DNA from: UBA4660 sp034408895
GTDB lineage: Bacteria; Bacteroidota; Bacteroidia; Flavobacteriales_D; Sanyastnellaceae
Reading direction: 5' to 3'
Assembly (NCBI GenBank): GCA_034408895.1
Contig: JAWXCI010000055.1
Coordinates: 1-64,000, forward strand
Length of the DNA: 64,000 bases
Shown piece by piece: positions 35,124-43,844 of this stretch. Every line of letters starts with the position of its first letter. Positions within the stretch are counted from its first letter, which is position 1. The position numbers and the translations under genes were made by a program. Below the pieces are notes generated by a model, which saw only the letters and a list, made by a program, of their open reading frames with translations, made no database searches and was not told where the DNA came from.

Positions 35124-35257
35124 GTTGAGTTGGTGAATTGGAGTCCCGATAGTTATCGGGATGTTGAATTAGACACTGATTAGATTCAAAATGTTCTTTT
35201 CATGATTTTGCAACTCTTCAATTCTCCAACTCTCCAATTCTCTAACTCACCAATTCT
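35124..35257. repeat. Composite repeat element between tRNA-Leu and tig
   Basis: Three parts: inverted 8-bp words GAGTTGGT and GAATTGGA (35127-35142); a perfect palindrome TCCCGATA-GT-TATCGGGA (35144-35161); and, 50 bases on, five direct 8-bp words TCAATTCT, CCAACTCT, CCAATTCT, CTAACTCA, CCAATTCT (35218-35257). The first words are the reverse complement of the last ones, so the whole element can fold back. It occupies nearly all of the spacer and its end is 6 bases from the tig start. Confidence 0.75.
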
Positions 35258-35262
35258 GAAAA

Positions 35263-36612
35263 ATGGTTATTGAGAAAAACTCCATTGATGAACTGAATGC
35301 CGAACTTGTTATCAGGATTCAGAAAGAAGATTACAGCGAACGTTTCGAAAAGGCGTTGAAAGATTACCGGAAACAAGCGCAACTTCCGGGCTTTCGTCCG
35401 GGACAGGTTCCCACAAGTCTTATCAAAAAGAGATTCGGGAAATCCATTCTTGCGGAAGAAATAAACGGTGTGCTGATGGATAATATCTATCGCTACATAT
35501 CCGAAAACAAAATCAAAGTCCTGGGCAGCCCGATTCCGAAAAACCATGATGAAATTGTAGGTAATTGGGAAGAGCCCGATGAGTTCAGGTTCAAATATGA
35601 AATGGGCATCGCACCGGAAATTGAATTATCACTGGACAAATCACAAACCTTCATTTACCATAAAATCAACGTGGATGATGTGCTCATCAACAGGCAGGTG
35701 AAAGATCTTGCCCGCAGGTATGGCAAGATGAGTGAGCCTGAAATTTCCGGCCCTGAAGAGTTGCTGGTTGTGGAGTTGAATGAACTGAATGAGAATACTG
35801 AAGTAATACCCGGAGGAATTTCCAGCAAGACAACCATCAGCATTGAATTCATAAAAGACGAATACACAAAAAATCAACTCACCGGTTTGAAACGCGGTGA
35901 CACTGCTGACATTGATCCGCACCAACTCAGCAAAAATCACGAAGACCTTGCGAAGATGCTCGGCATTACACACCACCAAGTTCATCACCTCAATTCACTT
36001 TTCAGGATTGTGGTGACCGACATCAAACACATCGAAGCGCATGAGTTGAACCAGGAATTGTTCGACAAAATTTATGGTCCGGATGAAGTGAAGAGCGAAG
36101 ATGAAATGCGTTCGAAAGTGAAAACCGAACTGGAAGGAATGTTTCAGCGCGATAGCGACTGGATGTTCAAACGCGACTTTGCATTGACTATCACTAATCG
36201 TATCAATCCATCATTGCCCGATGAATTCCTGAAACGCCACATCATGCTCACCAACGATAAACCGTTGACCTATGAAATGGTGGATTATGAATATCCTGTC
36301 TATGCCGGAGAACTCCGCTGGAACCTCATCCAGGGCCAGATACTTAAGCAATATGAAATCAAGGTGACGCTGGATGACGCCATGAATCACTTGAAGGAAA
36401 CGCTGATGCGCAGGTATGCAGCTTATGGCATGCCCATCGAAGGCGAATACCTGGAAGATCTTGCTAAGAAAGCATTGGCAGATAAAGAGGAAGCAAAGAA
36501 CATTTACGATTTTCTCTATGAACAAAAGATGATCGAACTCGTGAAATCAAATTGCACTCTTGAAGAGAAGACATTGAGTTATGATGAGTTTGTGCATCGA
36601 GTGCAACACTAA
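35263..36612 (+). CDS. tig: Trigger factor, ribosome-bound chaperone
   Basis: 449 residues. The ribosome-binding N-terminal domain has L-P-G-F-R-P-G-Q-V-P (near residues 44-54), the trigger factor signature for docking at ribosomal protein L23. The peptidyl-prolyl isomerase segment in the middle is poorly conserved, as usual for Bacteroidota. The C-terminal domain is charged and helical. It precedes clpP and clpX, the same order (tig-clpP-clpX) as in E. coli. The ATG at 35263 follows the composite repeat closely. Confidence 0.93.
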   Translation: MVIEKNSIDELNAELVIRIQKEDYSERFEKALKDYRKQAQLPGFRPGQVPTSLIKKRFGKSILAEEINGVLMDNIYRYISENKIKVLGSPIPKNHDEIVGNWEEPDEFRFKYEMGIAPEIELSLDKSQTFIYHKINVDDVLINRQVKDLARRYGKMSEPEISGPEELLVVELNELNENTEVIPGGISSKTTISIEFIKDEYTKNQLTGLKRGDTADIDPHQLSKNHEDLAKMLGITHHQVHHLNSLFRIVVTDIKHIEAHELNQELFDKIYGPDEVKSEDEMRSKVKTELEGMFQRDSDWMFKRDFALTITNRINPSLPDEFLKRHIMLTNDKPLTYEMVDYEYPVYAGELRWNLIQGQILKQYEIKVTLDDAMNHLKETLMRRYAAYGMPIEGEYLEDLAKKALADKEEAKNIYDFLYEQKMIELVKSNCTLEEKTLSYDEFVHRVQH

Positions 36613-36625
36613 AAAGTGGGCCGGT

Positions 36626-36653
36626 GGCAGCAGGCAGGTGTCAGTCAGCAGGA
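36626..36653. repeat. Loose heptamer array between tig and clpP
   Basis: GGCAGCA, GGCAGGT, GTCAGTC, AGCAGGA: a weaker 7-bp phased array than the others. Listed because position and period match. Confidence 0.35.
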
Positions 36654-36758
36654 GACACAGCTCACAAAACTTGAAAAATCAAATTTGCAACTCCTGCAGG
36701 TCAATCAGCGACACCTTTACTTTGGCCGAAAATTGAAAAATCAAAACCATAAAAAATC

Positions 36759-37439
36759 ATGATTACAAGAAAAGAATTCAGGAAATATGCAACGGACAGG
36801 CCGGGCATAACCGGGTCGGTTGTGGACGATGTGATTAGCCATGTGTATGGGCCGGAAATGATGACCCGTACCGTAATTGAAGAACGCAACATGCCCTTCC
36901 GCGAGGTTGACGTGTTCTCGCGCCTTATGGCCGACCGCATCATTTTTCTCGGGATGGAAATTGACGATTACATAGCCAACATTATTCAGGCGCAATTGCT
37001 CTTCCTGGAAAGTGCCGATTCGCAAAAAGACATCCAGATTTATCTCAACTCACCGGGTGGAAGTGTGTATGCTGGGCTGGGTATTTACGACACCATGCAA
37101 TACATCAACCCCCATGTGGCCACCATTTGCACAGGTATGGCCGCATCCATGGCTGCTGTGCTATTGTGTGCCGGTGAAAAAGGAAAACGAACGGGGCTGA
37201 AACACGCACGCGTGATGATCCACCAGCCACTTGGTGGTGCACGCGGACAAGCCAGTGATATTGAAATAACGGCACGCGAAATCCAGAAACTCAAGAAGGA
37301 ACTTTATGAGATCATTGCCTTGCACAGCAACCAGACCTATGATAAGGTGTGGGGCGACAGCGACCGCGACTATTGGATGATAGCCCAGGAAGCACGCGAC
37401 TATGGAATGATAGACGAAGTACTGGAGAAGAAGAAATAA
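36759..37439 (+). CDS. clpP: ATP-dependent Clp protease proteolytic subunit
   Basis: 226 residues. Serine protease fold with Ser130 in G-M-A-A-S-M-A-A, His155 in M-I-H-Q-P-L-G-G, and an Asp near 200 in W-G-D-S-D-R-D-Y-W-M. The nucleotide-independent handle E-I-Q-K-L-K-K-E-L is present. The N-terminal propeptide is slightly long. It forms the 14-mer chamber fed by ClpX, encoded 265 bases downstream. Confidence 0.97.
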   Translation: MITRKEFRKYATDRPGITGSVVDDVISHVYGPEMMTRTVIEERNMPFREVDVFSRLMADRIIFLGMEIDDYIANIIQAQLLFLESADSQKDIQIYLNSPGGSVYAGLGIYDTMQYINPHVATICTGMAASMAAVLLCAGEKGKRTGLKHARVMIHQPLGGARGQASDIEITAREIQKLKKELYEIIALHSNQTYDKVWGDSDRDYWMIAQEARDYGMIDEVLEKKK

Positions 37440-37583
37440 TTTAGAGGTGCGGAGGTGGTCTCGATACATATAGGGATTCCAGATGCAGCAAAACATTAAG
37501 CACGAGCAGTAGGTTAGGCCGAGCCTCACCCCTCGCACAATGTAATGTTCGAAATCACCTGCAATGATCCGGATACATTTCTT

Positions 37584-37591
37584 TACCTTTG
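37584..37591 (+). promoter_or_regulatory. Candidate -7 element upstream of clpX
   Basis: TACCTTTG, an exact TAnnTTTG match, 113 bases before clpX, implying a long leader that includes the heptamer array at 37666. No strong -33 box seen. Confidence 0.4.
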
Positions 37592-37665
37592 AGCAACAAA
37601 AAACCTTTCACCCTTATCTCACGTTTCGGCATTGTTGATTTCAAATCATCACCCTGAAAATTGTA

Positions 37666-37693
37666 TTCATCCGTCACCCTTCATCTGACATCT
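37666..37693. repeat. Heptamer array just upstream of clpX
   Basis: TTCATCC, GTCACCC, TTCATCT, GACATCT in register, ending 11 bases before the clpX start. Its word family (NTCATCN) is the same as that of the array at 63272. Confidence 0.6.
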
Positions 37694-37704
37694 AAAAAAT
37701 CATA

Positions 37705-38925
37705 ATGGAAAAAGACATATCATGCAGTTTTTGCGGCAGAAAAAAAAGTGAAGTCAATATCCTCATTGCCGGCATCAGCGGACACATTTGTGATGACTGT
37801 TCGCAGCAGGCCTACAAAATTATCAACGAGGAAACGGAAGAAAAAAAGGCTCCGGAGCTGCATGAATTCAAACTCCAGAAACCTGCTGATACGAAACGTT
37901 TTCTGGATGAGTACGTCATAGGACAGGACGAAGCGAAACGCTTTCTCAGCGTGGCTGTGTACAATCATTACAAGCGAATTACTCAAAAGAAACTTGCACA
38001 GGATGATGTGGAGATTGAAAAATCGAACATCATTTTTGTGGGTGAAACCGGAACCGGAAAAACACTTCTCGCCAAGACCATAGCGAGGATGTTGAACGTA
38101 CCCTTCGCCATTGCCGATGCCACAGTACTTACCGAAGCCGGATATGTTGGCGAGGATGTGGAAAGCATTCTTTCGCGTCTGCTGCAGGATGCTGATTACG
38201 ACATTGCCAAAGCAGAAAGGGGCATTGTGTTCATTGACGAGATTGACAAAATTGCGCGCAAGAGCGATAACCCCAGCATAACCCGCGATGTAAGTGGTGA
38301 AGGCGTGCAGCAGGGAATGCTCAAGCTGCTGGAAGGTTCCGTGGTCAATGTTCCGCCACAGGGAGGAAGAAAACATCCTGAGCAAAAAATGATTCAAGTA
38401 GACACGCGCAATATCCTGTTCATCTGCGGTGGCGCATTTGATGGCTTGGATAAGATTATAGAGCGAAGAGTGAACACATCATCAATCGGATACAATAGCA
38501 TAGCACACCAATTATTCACCGGCAACATTCTCCAATACGTATCTCCACTCGACTTGAAAAAATTTGGTTTGATTCCCGAACTCATCGGTCGTTTCCCTGT
38601 CCTTACACATCTTGACCCGCTAGACGAAAACACGCTGCGCAGAATTCTCACTGAACCTAAAAATGCGCTGGTGAAACAGTACGTCAAGCTTTTTGAAATT
38701 GACGGAGTGAAGCTTTCTTTCGATAAGAAGGTGCTGGATTTTATCGTAGAGAGGGCACTGGAATATAAACTGGGAGCACGAGGTCTTCGCTCGATTTGCG
38801 AAGCCATAATGACCGATGCTATGTTCGAACTTCCATCAACATCTGAAAAGGAATTTAAGGTCACCCTGAATTACGCGAAAGAGAAATTCTCAAGATCGAA
38901 AATGAGCCAGCTTCGGGTGGCCTGA
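37705..38925 (+). CDS. clpX: ClpX, ATP-dependent unfoldase
   Basis: 406 residues. The N-terminal zinc-binding domain has Cys7, Cys10, Cys29 and Cys32 for dimerisation and adaptor binding. AAA+ core: Walker A G-E-T-G-T-G-K-T at 113-120, Walker B I-V-F-I-D-E-I-D-K, pore loop and sensor regions as expected; L-I-G-R-F-P for docking region follows. The ClpP-contact I-G-F loop is not clearly readable, but N-T-S-S-I-G-Y stands at its place. It unfolds substrates for ClpP. Confidence 0.97.
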   Translation: MEKDISCSFCGRKKSEVNILIAGISGHICDDCSQQAYKIINEETEEKKAPELHEFKLQKPADTKRFLDEYVIGQDEAKRFLSVAVYNHYKRITQKKLAQDDVEIEKSNIIFVGETGTGKTLLAKTIARMLNVPFAIADATVLTEAGYVGEDVESILSRLLQDADYDIAKAERGIVFIDEIDKIARKSDNPSITRDVSGEGVQQGMLKLLEGSVVNVPPQGGRKHPEQKMIQVDTRNILFICGGAFDGLDKIIERRVNTSSIGYNSIAHQLFTGNILQYVSPLDLKKFGLIPELIGRFPVLTHLDPLDENTLRRILTEPKNALVKQYVKLFEIDGVKLSFDKKVLDFIVERALEYKLGARGLRSICEAIMTDAMFELPSTSEKEFKVTLNYAKEKFSRSKMSQLRVA

Positions 38926-38928
38926 AGA

Positions 38929-38963
38929 ATTCCAAATTTCAAATTCCAAATTTCAAATTGTGC
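38929..38963. repeat. Heptamer array between clpX and mutS
   Basis: ATTCCAA, ATTTCAA, ATTCCAA, ATTTCAA, ATTGTGC: a clear 7-bp phased array with a 14-bp superperiod, starting four bases after the clpX stop. Confidence 0.75.
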
Positions 38964-39101
38964 CGCATGTCAATGTCGGCTATGTGGAAGAATTGTGAAT
39001 AACGCGCTTCGCGCTTAGGAATACCTTCGCCCTTCACGTTTCTCAAATGTTCATTCTAAATAATTTTCGTCCCACCCATTTGGGATGAGTCCTTTCAACC
39101 G

Positions 39102-41744
39102 TTGACTAAAACCGAAACGCATATCGAAGCACCAGAAAGAGCTCCTGTGGTGGAAACACCCCTGATGAAACAATACAACACCATCAAGGCGAAATATCCT
39201 GATGCCCTGTTGCTGTTTCGCGTGGGAGATTTCTATGAGACTTTCGGGGAAGATGCCATTCGCGCAGCGGGTGTGTTGGGCATCACGCTTACTAAAAGAA
39301 AGAACGGTGCGGCTGCATTTGTAGAACTGGCCGGATTTCCTTACCACGCCCTCGATACTTACTTGCCTAAACTGGTGAAGGCCGGAAATCGCGTGGCCAT
39401 CTGCGATCAACTCGAAGATCCGAAGCTCACCAAAAAAATTGTGAAGCGGGGAGTTACTGAATTGGTGACGCCAGGAGTTTCTTACAACGACAAAACCCTG
39501 GAATCGAAGGCGAATAATTTTCTTGCCGCAGTAGCGATGGAAGGAAATTTTTCAGGTGTCGCATTTCTCGACATCTCCACCGGTGAATTTCTGTGTGCCC
39601 AGGGAACGATACAATATGTGGAGAAACTCATGCAGGGATTTTCACCCAGCGAAGTGTTATTCCAGAAAAGTCAAGGCTTACGATTCAAAGAAATTTTCGG
39701 AGAAAAATTCCATACTTATCGTTTAGATGATTGGGTGTATGCCGAGCAATTCGGCAGGGAGGTCTTACTAAGACAAATGGGAACTGCATCACTAAAGGGA
39801 TTTGGCGTGGACGAATTGCCGCTCGCCATTACCGCAGCGGGTGCAGTGATGCACTACCTGGCCGACACCCAACACGATCGCATTGCGCACATTCAATCAC
39901 TCAGCCGTATCGAGGAAGACCACTACGTGTGGCTGGATAAATTCACTATCCGCAATCTCGAACTGGTGGGATCGCCTAATGAAAAGGCAACCACTCTCCT
40001 CCATGTGCTCGACCAAACTGCTACACCCATGGGCTCGCGTATGATGCGCAGATGGATAGTGATGCCGCTGAAAGAAATCCGCCCAATACAACAGCGCCAT
40101 TCTGTGGTGGAATTTTTTATGCAGGATAATGTTGCCGCTGAAACGATTTCCCAGGAATTAAAACGCATGGGGGACCTGGAGCGGCTTATTTCCAAAGTGG
40201 CCACCGGCCGTGTTAATCCGCGTGAAGTTCATCAATTGCACCGCGCACTTGAAAGCATCGGCCCTATAAAAAAGGTGTGTGATACTTCCTCTAACACAGA
40301 ACTGGCGCTCATGGGAAATCAACTGAATGCTTGTGAGGCACTCACCCAAAAAATCACGCGCGAACTTCATCCCGAACCACCGGTTGCATTGAACAAGGGC
40401 GGCATCATGGCCAATGGCATCAATGAGGAGTTGGACGAGTTGCGCAAACTTGCTTACAGCGGTAAAGATTTTCTGCTGGAAATCCAGAAACGCGAAAGTG
40501 AACGCACGGGAATTCCATCACTCCGCATCTCTTACAATAACGTGTTCGGATATTTTCTTGAAGTGCGGAATACACATAAAGAGAAGGTGCCGGCAGACTG
40601 GATTCGCAAACAGACCCTTGTGCAGGCCGAGCGATACATCACCGAAGAACTGAAGGAATACGAAACCAAAATACTGGGTGCTGAAGAAAAAATTATTGAA
40701 CTCGAATCGAAGCTTTTTGCGGAACTGGTGGCAGCAATTGCAGATTATACCGCAGCCATACAGCTCAACGCACAGCTTCTTGCAAGAATGGATTGCCTAT
40801 TGTCTTTCGCACTCACCGCGCAGCACAACGGTTATGTAAAACCATCGGTGAATGGCGGCAAAGTGTTGCAGATATTGGGCGGGCGACATCCGGTTATCGA
40901 ATCACAAATGAGTGCCGGTGAAGAATATGTGGCCAACGATATTTACCTCGATCCCGATACGCAACAAATTGTGATGATTACCGGGCCGAACATGAGCGGC
41001 AAAAGTGCTGTGCTTCGCCAAACGGCCCTCATTGTGCTTATGGCGCAAATGGGAAGTATGGTTCCTGCCACCAGTGCCGATATTGGATTAGTGGATAAAA
41101 TTTTTACGCGCGTTGGAGCAAGCGATAACATTTCCAGTGGTGAATCCACTTTTATGGTGGAGATGAACGAGACGGCCAGCATCCTCAATAATGTTACGGA
41201 CCGATCGCTGGTGTTGCTGGATGAAATTGGTCGCGGCACTTCCACTTACGATGGTATCTCCATTGCCTGGGCTATTGCGGAGTACCTTCATGAAAACCCG
41301 AAGTCGAGAGCCAAGACCCTTTTTGCTACTCATTATCATGAATTGAATGAAATGTCAGGGACTTTTCCTCGCATCCGCAACTTCAACGTGAGTGTGAAGG
41401 AGCTGGGCAACAAAGTGATATTTATGCGGAAACTCGAAGCAGGAGGCACCAATCACAGTTTCGGTATCCATGTAGCGCGCATGGCCGGTATGCCGGTAAA
41501 GGTGGTGGAACGCGCCAAAGAAATTCTTGTACAATTGGAAAAATCGCACTCCCGTGAAAACCTGCAAGGGCAGATAAAAGACATTGCAGCGCAAGCCGGA
41601 ATGCAGTTGAGTTTCTTTCAACTGGACGACCCTACGCTGGGCCAGGTGCGCGAGCAAATTCTCCATCTTGATGTAAACAATCTCACTCCCGTGGAAGCAC
41701 TGATGAAGCTAAGTGAGATAAAGAGGATTCTCTCAGGGAATTGA
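39102..41744 (+). CDS. mutS: DNA mismatch repair protein MutS
   Basis: 880 residues. TTG at 39102 is the best start; an ATG inside would cut into the conserved P-L-M-K-Q-Y beginning. The mismatch-reading motif is in V-G-D-F-Y-E-T-F-G-E (the Phe-x-Glu pair). The ATPase has Walker A G-P-N-M-S-G-K-S, S-G-E-S-T-F-M-V-E-M, Walker B L-V-L-L-D-E-I-G-R-G-T-S and T-H-Y-H-E-L. The length fits MutS1, the repair type. No mutL nearby. Confidence 0.97.
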   Translation: MTKTETHIEAPERAPVVETPLMKQYNTIKAKYPDALLLFRVGDFYETFGEDAIRAAGVLGITLTKRKNGAAAFVELAGFPYHALDTYLPKLVKAGNRVAICDQLEDPKLTKKIVKRGVTELVTPGVSYNDKTLESKANNFLAAVAMEGNFSGVAFLDISTGEFLCAQGTIQYVEKLMQGFSPSEVLFQKSQGLRFKEIFGEKFHTYRLDDWVYAEQFGREVLLRQMGTASLKGFGVDELPLAITAAGAVMHYLADTQHDRIAHIQSLSRIEEDHYVWLDKFTIRNLELVGSPNEKATTLLHVLDQTATPMGSRMMRRWIVMPLKEIRPIQQRHSVVEFFMQDNVAAETISQELKRMGDLERLISKVATGRVNPREVHQLHRALESIGPIKKVCDTSSNTELALMGNQLNACEALTQKITRELHPEPPVALNKGGIMANGINEELDELRKLAYSGKDFLLEIQKRESERTGIPSLRISYNNVFGYFLEVRNTHKEKVPADWIRKQTLVQAERYITEELKEYETKILGAEEKIIELESKLFAELVAAIADYTAAIQLNAQLLARMDCLLSFALTAQHNGYVKPSVNGGKVLQILGGRHPVIESQMSAGEEYVANDIYLDPDTQQIVMITGPNMSGKSAVLRQTALIVLMAQMGSMVPATSADIGLVDKIFTRVGASDNISSGESTFMVEMNETASILNNVTDRSLVLLDEIGRGTSTYDGISIAWAIAEYLHENPKSRAKTLFATHYHELNEMSGTFPRIRNFNVSVKELGNKVIFMRKLEAGGTNHSFGIHVARMAGMPVKVVERAKEILVQLEKSHSRENLQGQIKDIAAQAGMQLSFFQLDDPTLGQVREQILHLDVNNLTPVEALMKLSEIKRILSGN

Positions 41745-41746
41745 AA

Positions 41747-41766
41747 AATGGAGAACGAGAATGGAG
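41747..41766. repeat. Short heptamer-like array after mutS
   Basis: AATGGAG, AACGAG, AATGGAG around the spacer start. On the opposite strand it reads CAATTCTCCATTCTCG, close to the 8-bp words in front of tig. Confidence 0.4.
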
Positions 41767-42011
41767 AATTGATGCGCATAGGGATTGGAACTTCCATGGT
41801 TGTTTCCACACCAGGTAATGCTCCGCAACGCTATGGAAGAATATCTAATGCTAAAAGCGAAATCAGCAAGATGCACAGCTCTGTGAAATAAAATCTGGAT
41901 GAGGATAAAACCCAAACAACTGTGACATGAAAAATTGAGAGGATCGGAAATTGAATTCTTTGTGAAAAACTCCTCCGCTTCTCAACCCTTGTCATAACAC
42001 ATCTTTGCCTC

Positions 42012-43772
42012 ATGGCAGAAAACTTCATTGTATCAGCCCGCAAGTACCGCCCGCAGAGTTGGGATACAGTGGTGGGGCAGCGCAGCATCACCACCACCTT
42101 ACAAAACGCCATTGCCAATGGACAGATAGCACAGGCTTATCTTTTTACCGGGCCGCGTGGAGTGGGCAAAACCACTTGTGCAAGAATTTTTGCCAAGGCA
42201 GTAAATGGTATGCTGGATTTGGAAATGGATGATCTGCAATTCAGCATTTTTGAACTCGATGCGGCATCGAATAACTCGGTGGACGACATCCGTTCTATAG
42301 TGGACACAGTGCGAATACCACCGCAGGTAGGTAAATACAAAGTGTACATTATAGACGAGGTGCACATGCTCAGCGCAAGTGCTTTCAACGCATTTCTCAA
42401 AACGCTGGAAGAACCTCCAGCGCACGCCATTTTCATTCTTGCCACTACTGAAAAACACAAGATCATTCCCACCATTCTTTCGCGTTGTCAGATTTTCGAC
42501 TTTGCCCGCATTAAGGTGCGCGACATGACCGAACATCTTGCATCCATTGCAACCAAAGAAGGCATCACTGCGGAACCTGCTGCTCTCCACATTATTGCAC
42601 AAAAAGCAGATGGTGCCATGCGCGATGCGCTGAGCATTTTTGATCAGGTGGTAGCGTTTTGTGGCAAGAACCTCAAGTACCAGGACGTCATTCAAAACCT
42701 CAACGTGCTGGACTACGATTACTACTTCCGCCTCACGGATATGATCAGCAGCGAAGACATTCCCGCAGCGCTCGTCCTGTTTGATGAAGTGTTGAACAAA
42801 GGATTCGATGGTCACCATTTCATTTCCGGTCTTGGCGAGCACTTCCGCAATCTGCTGGTGTGCCGCGATGCTGTAACAGTTCAGCTCATGGAAGTAAGCG
42901 ATGACGTGGCGGAGAAATACAAAGTGCAGGCTGCTGCATCCAACGTTCAATTCCTGATCAAGTCACTCGATTTCATTAACACCTGCGATGTGCAATACCG
43001 GGCTAGTAAAAATCAGAGGCTGCTTGTTGAACTCACGCTGATGCAACTCTGCAGCATTCCGCTCAACCAGCGCGAAGGTGAAAAAAAAAAGTACAGGCTG
43101 AAAGGGTTTAGAGTCAATGGGCATCCCGATAGCAATCGGGAGGCAACAGGCAAAAAGCAATTGCCAACATCAAAAGCTCCGGTTGCAAACTCGCAGCCGG
43201 TTCATTCACCAAAGGCAGCACAAGTTCCGGTTTTTGTAGAGACCGACATGCTAAGTGCAGTGAATGAACCAATGGTTCCTTTTGTGAAAAAATCGCTGAT
43301 GTTCGGAACGGAGACACCCAGCATCAAGAGAATGCTCCAGAAACCACAGGATAAAAAAGTGGAAGAGTCCCAAGAAGAATTGGCCACCGACACCACCCAT
43401 AACCAAGGCTTCAATCACGCCTCTTTCGAACTTGTATGGCAGGAATTTGCTGATGGGCTTCGCGAGCGAAATGGAAGTCTTCATTCCACATTGAAATCGG
43501 AAGTGCGCGAATTGGCAGAAGATGGTACCATCACATTACAACTATCCAACAGCGTGCAGGCCATTGATGTGGAAGCGGTTCGAGGTGCGCTCTTGGATTT
43601 CCTGAAACGCAAACTGCATAACTCCACCTTCAAATTGCAATGGAGAATACAGGAGCAGCAGGAACGAAAGATGTCCATGAAAACCCCGAAAGAAAAATTT
43701 GATGAAATGGTGAAGAAGAATCCGGCATTGGAAACGTTGCGCAATAAGTTCAAATTGCAGATTGATTTCTGA
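42012..43772 (+). CDS. dnaX: DNA polymerase III subunit gamma/tau
   Basis: 586 residues. AAA+ clamp loader: Walker A G-P-R-G-V-G-K-T (47-54), Walker B-like I-I-D-E-V-H-M-L, S-R-C sensor in T-I-L-S-R-C-Q-I-F. The usual four-Cys zinc module between Walker A and L-D-A-A-S-N-N-S-V-D-D-I-R is absent: the segment is only about 20 residues with no C-x-x-C. A perfect interspersed palindrome (43124-43141) lies in frame at the start of the disordered linker, giving H-P-D-S-N-R-E. The C-terminal 130 residues (from N-H-A-S-F-E-L-V-W) form the polymerase-binding tail. Confidence 0.95.
   Translation: MAENFIVSARKYRPQSWDTVVGQRSITTTLQNAIANGQIAQAYLFTGPRGVGKTTCARIFAKAVNGMLDLEMDDLQFSIFELDAASNNSVDDIRSIVDTVRIPPQVGKYKVYIIDEVHMLSASAFNAFLKTLEEPPAHAIFILATTEKHKIIPTILSRCQIFDFARIKVRDMTEHLASIATKEGITAEPAALHIIAQKADGAMRDALSIFDQVVAFCGKNLKYQDVIQNLNVLDYDYYFRLTDMISSEDIPAALVLFDEVLNKGFDGHHFISGLGEHFRNLLVCRDAVTVQLMEVSDDVAEKYKVQAAASNVQFLIKSLDFINTCDVQYRASKNQRLLVELTLMQLCSIPLNQREGEKKKYRLKGFRVNGHPDSNREATGKKQLPTSKAPVANSQPVHSPKAAQVPVFVETDMLSAVNEPMVPFVKKSLMFGTETPSIKRMLQKPQDKKVEESQEELATDTTHNQGFNHASFELVWQEFADGLRERNGSLHSTLKSEVRELAEDGTITLQLSNSVQAIDVEAVRGALLDFLKRKLHNSTFKLQWRIQEQQERKMSMKTPKEKFDEMVKKNPALETLRNKFKLQIDF
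43124..43141. repeat. Interspersed palindrome inside dnaX
   Basis: TCCCGAT-AGCA-ATCGGGA, perfect 7-bp arms. It matches the palindromes at 35144-35161 and (degenerate) 18795-18812. It falls in the variable linker of DnaX without breaking the frame. Confidence 0.75.
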
Positions 43773-43844
43773 TCTCTGTTTAGTCCCGGATCAATTTCTT
43801 ACTTCAGGTGAGGATGTGTTCTGAAAATAGTTGTCGTTTCCAGT

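Noticed and set aside
35211..35257. Possible CRISPR array upstream of tig and similar arrays elsewhere
   Set aside because: Units are 7-9 bp without spacers, there are only 3-6 units, and no cas gene is in the window.
42099..42950. 283-codon open frame antisense to dnaX
   Set aside because: No recognisable domain, Cys/His-rich composition typical of antisense shadows, while the + strand encodes conserved DnaX motifs throughout.
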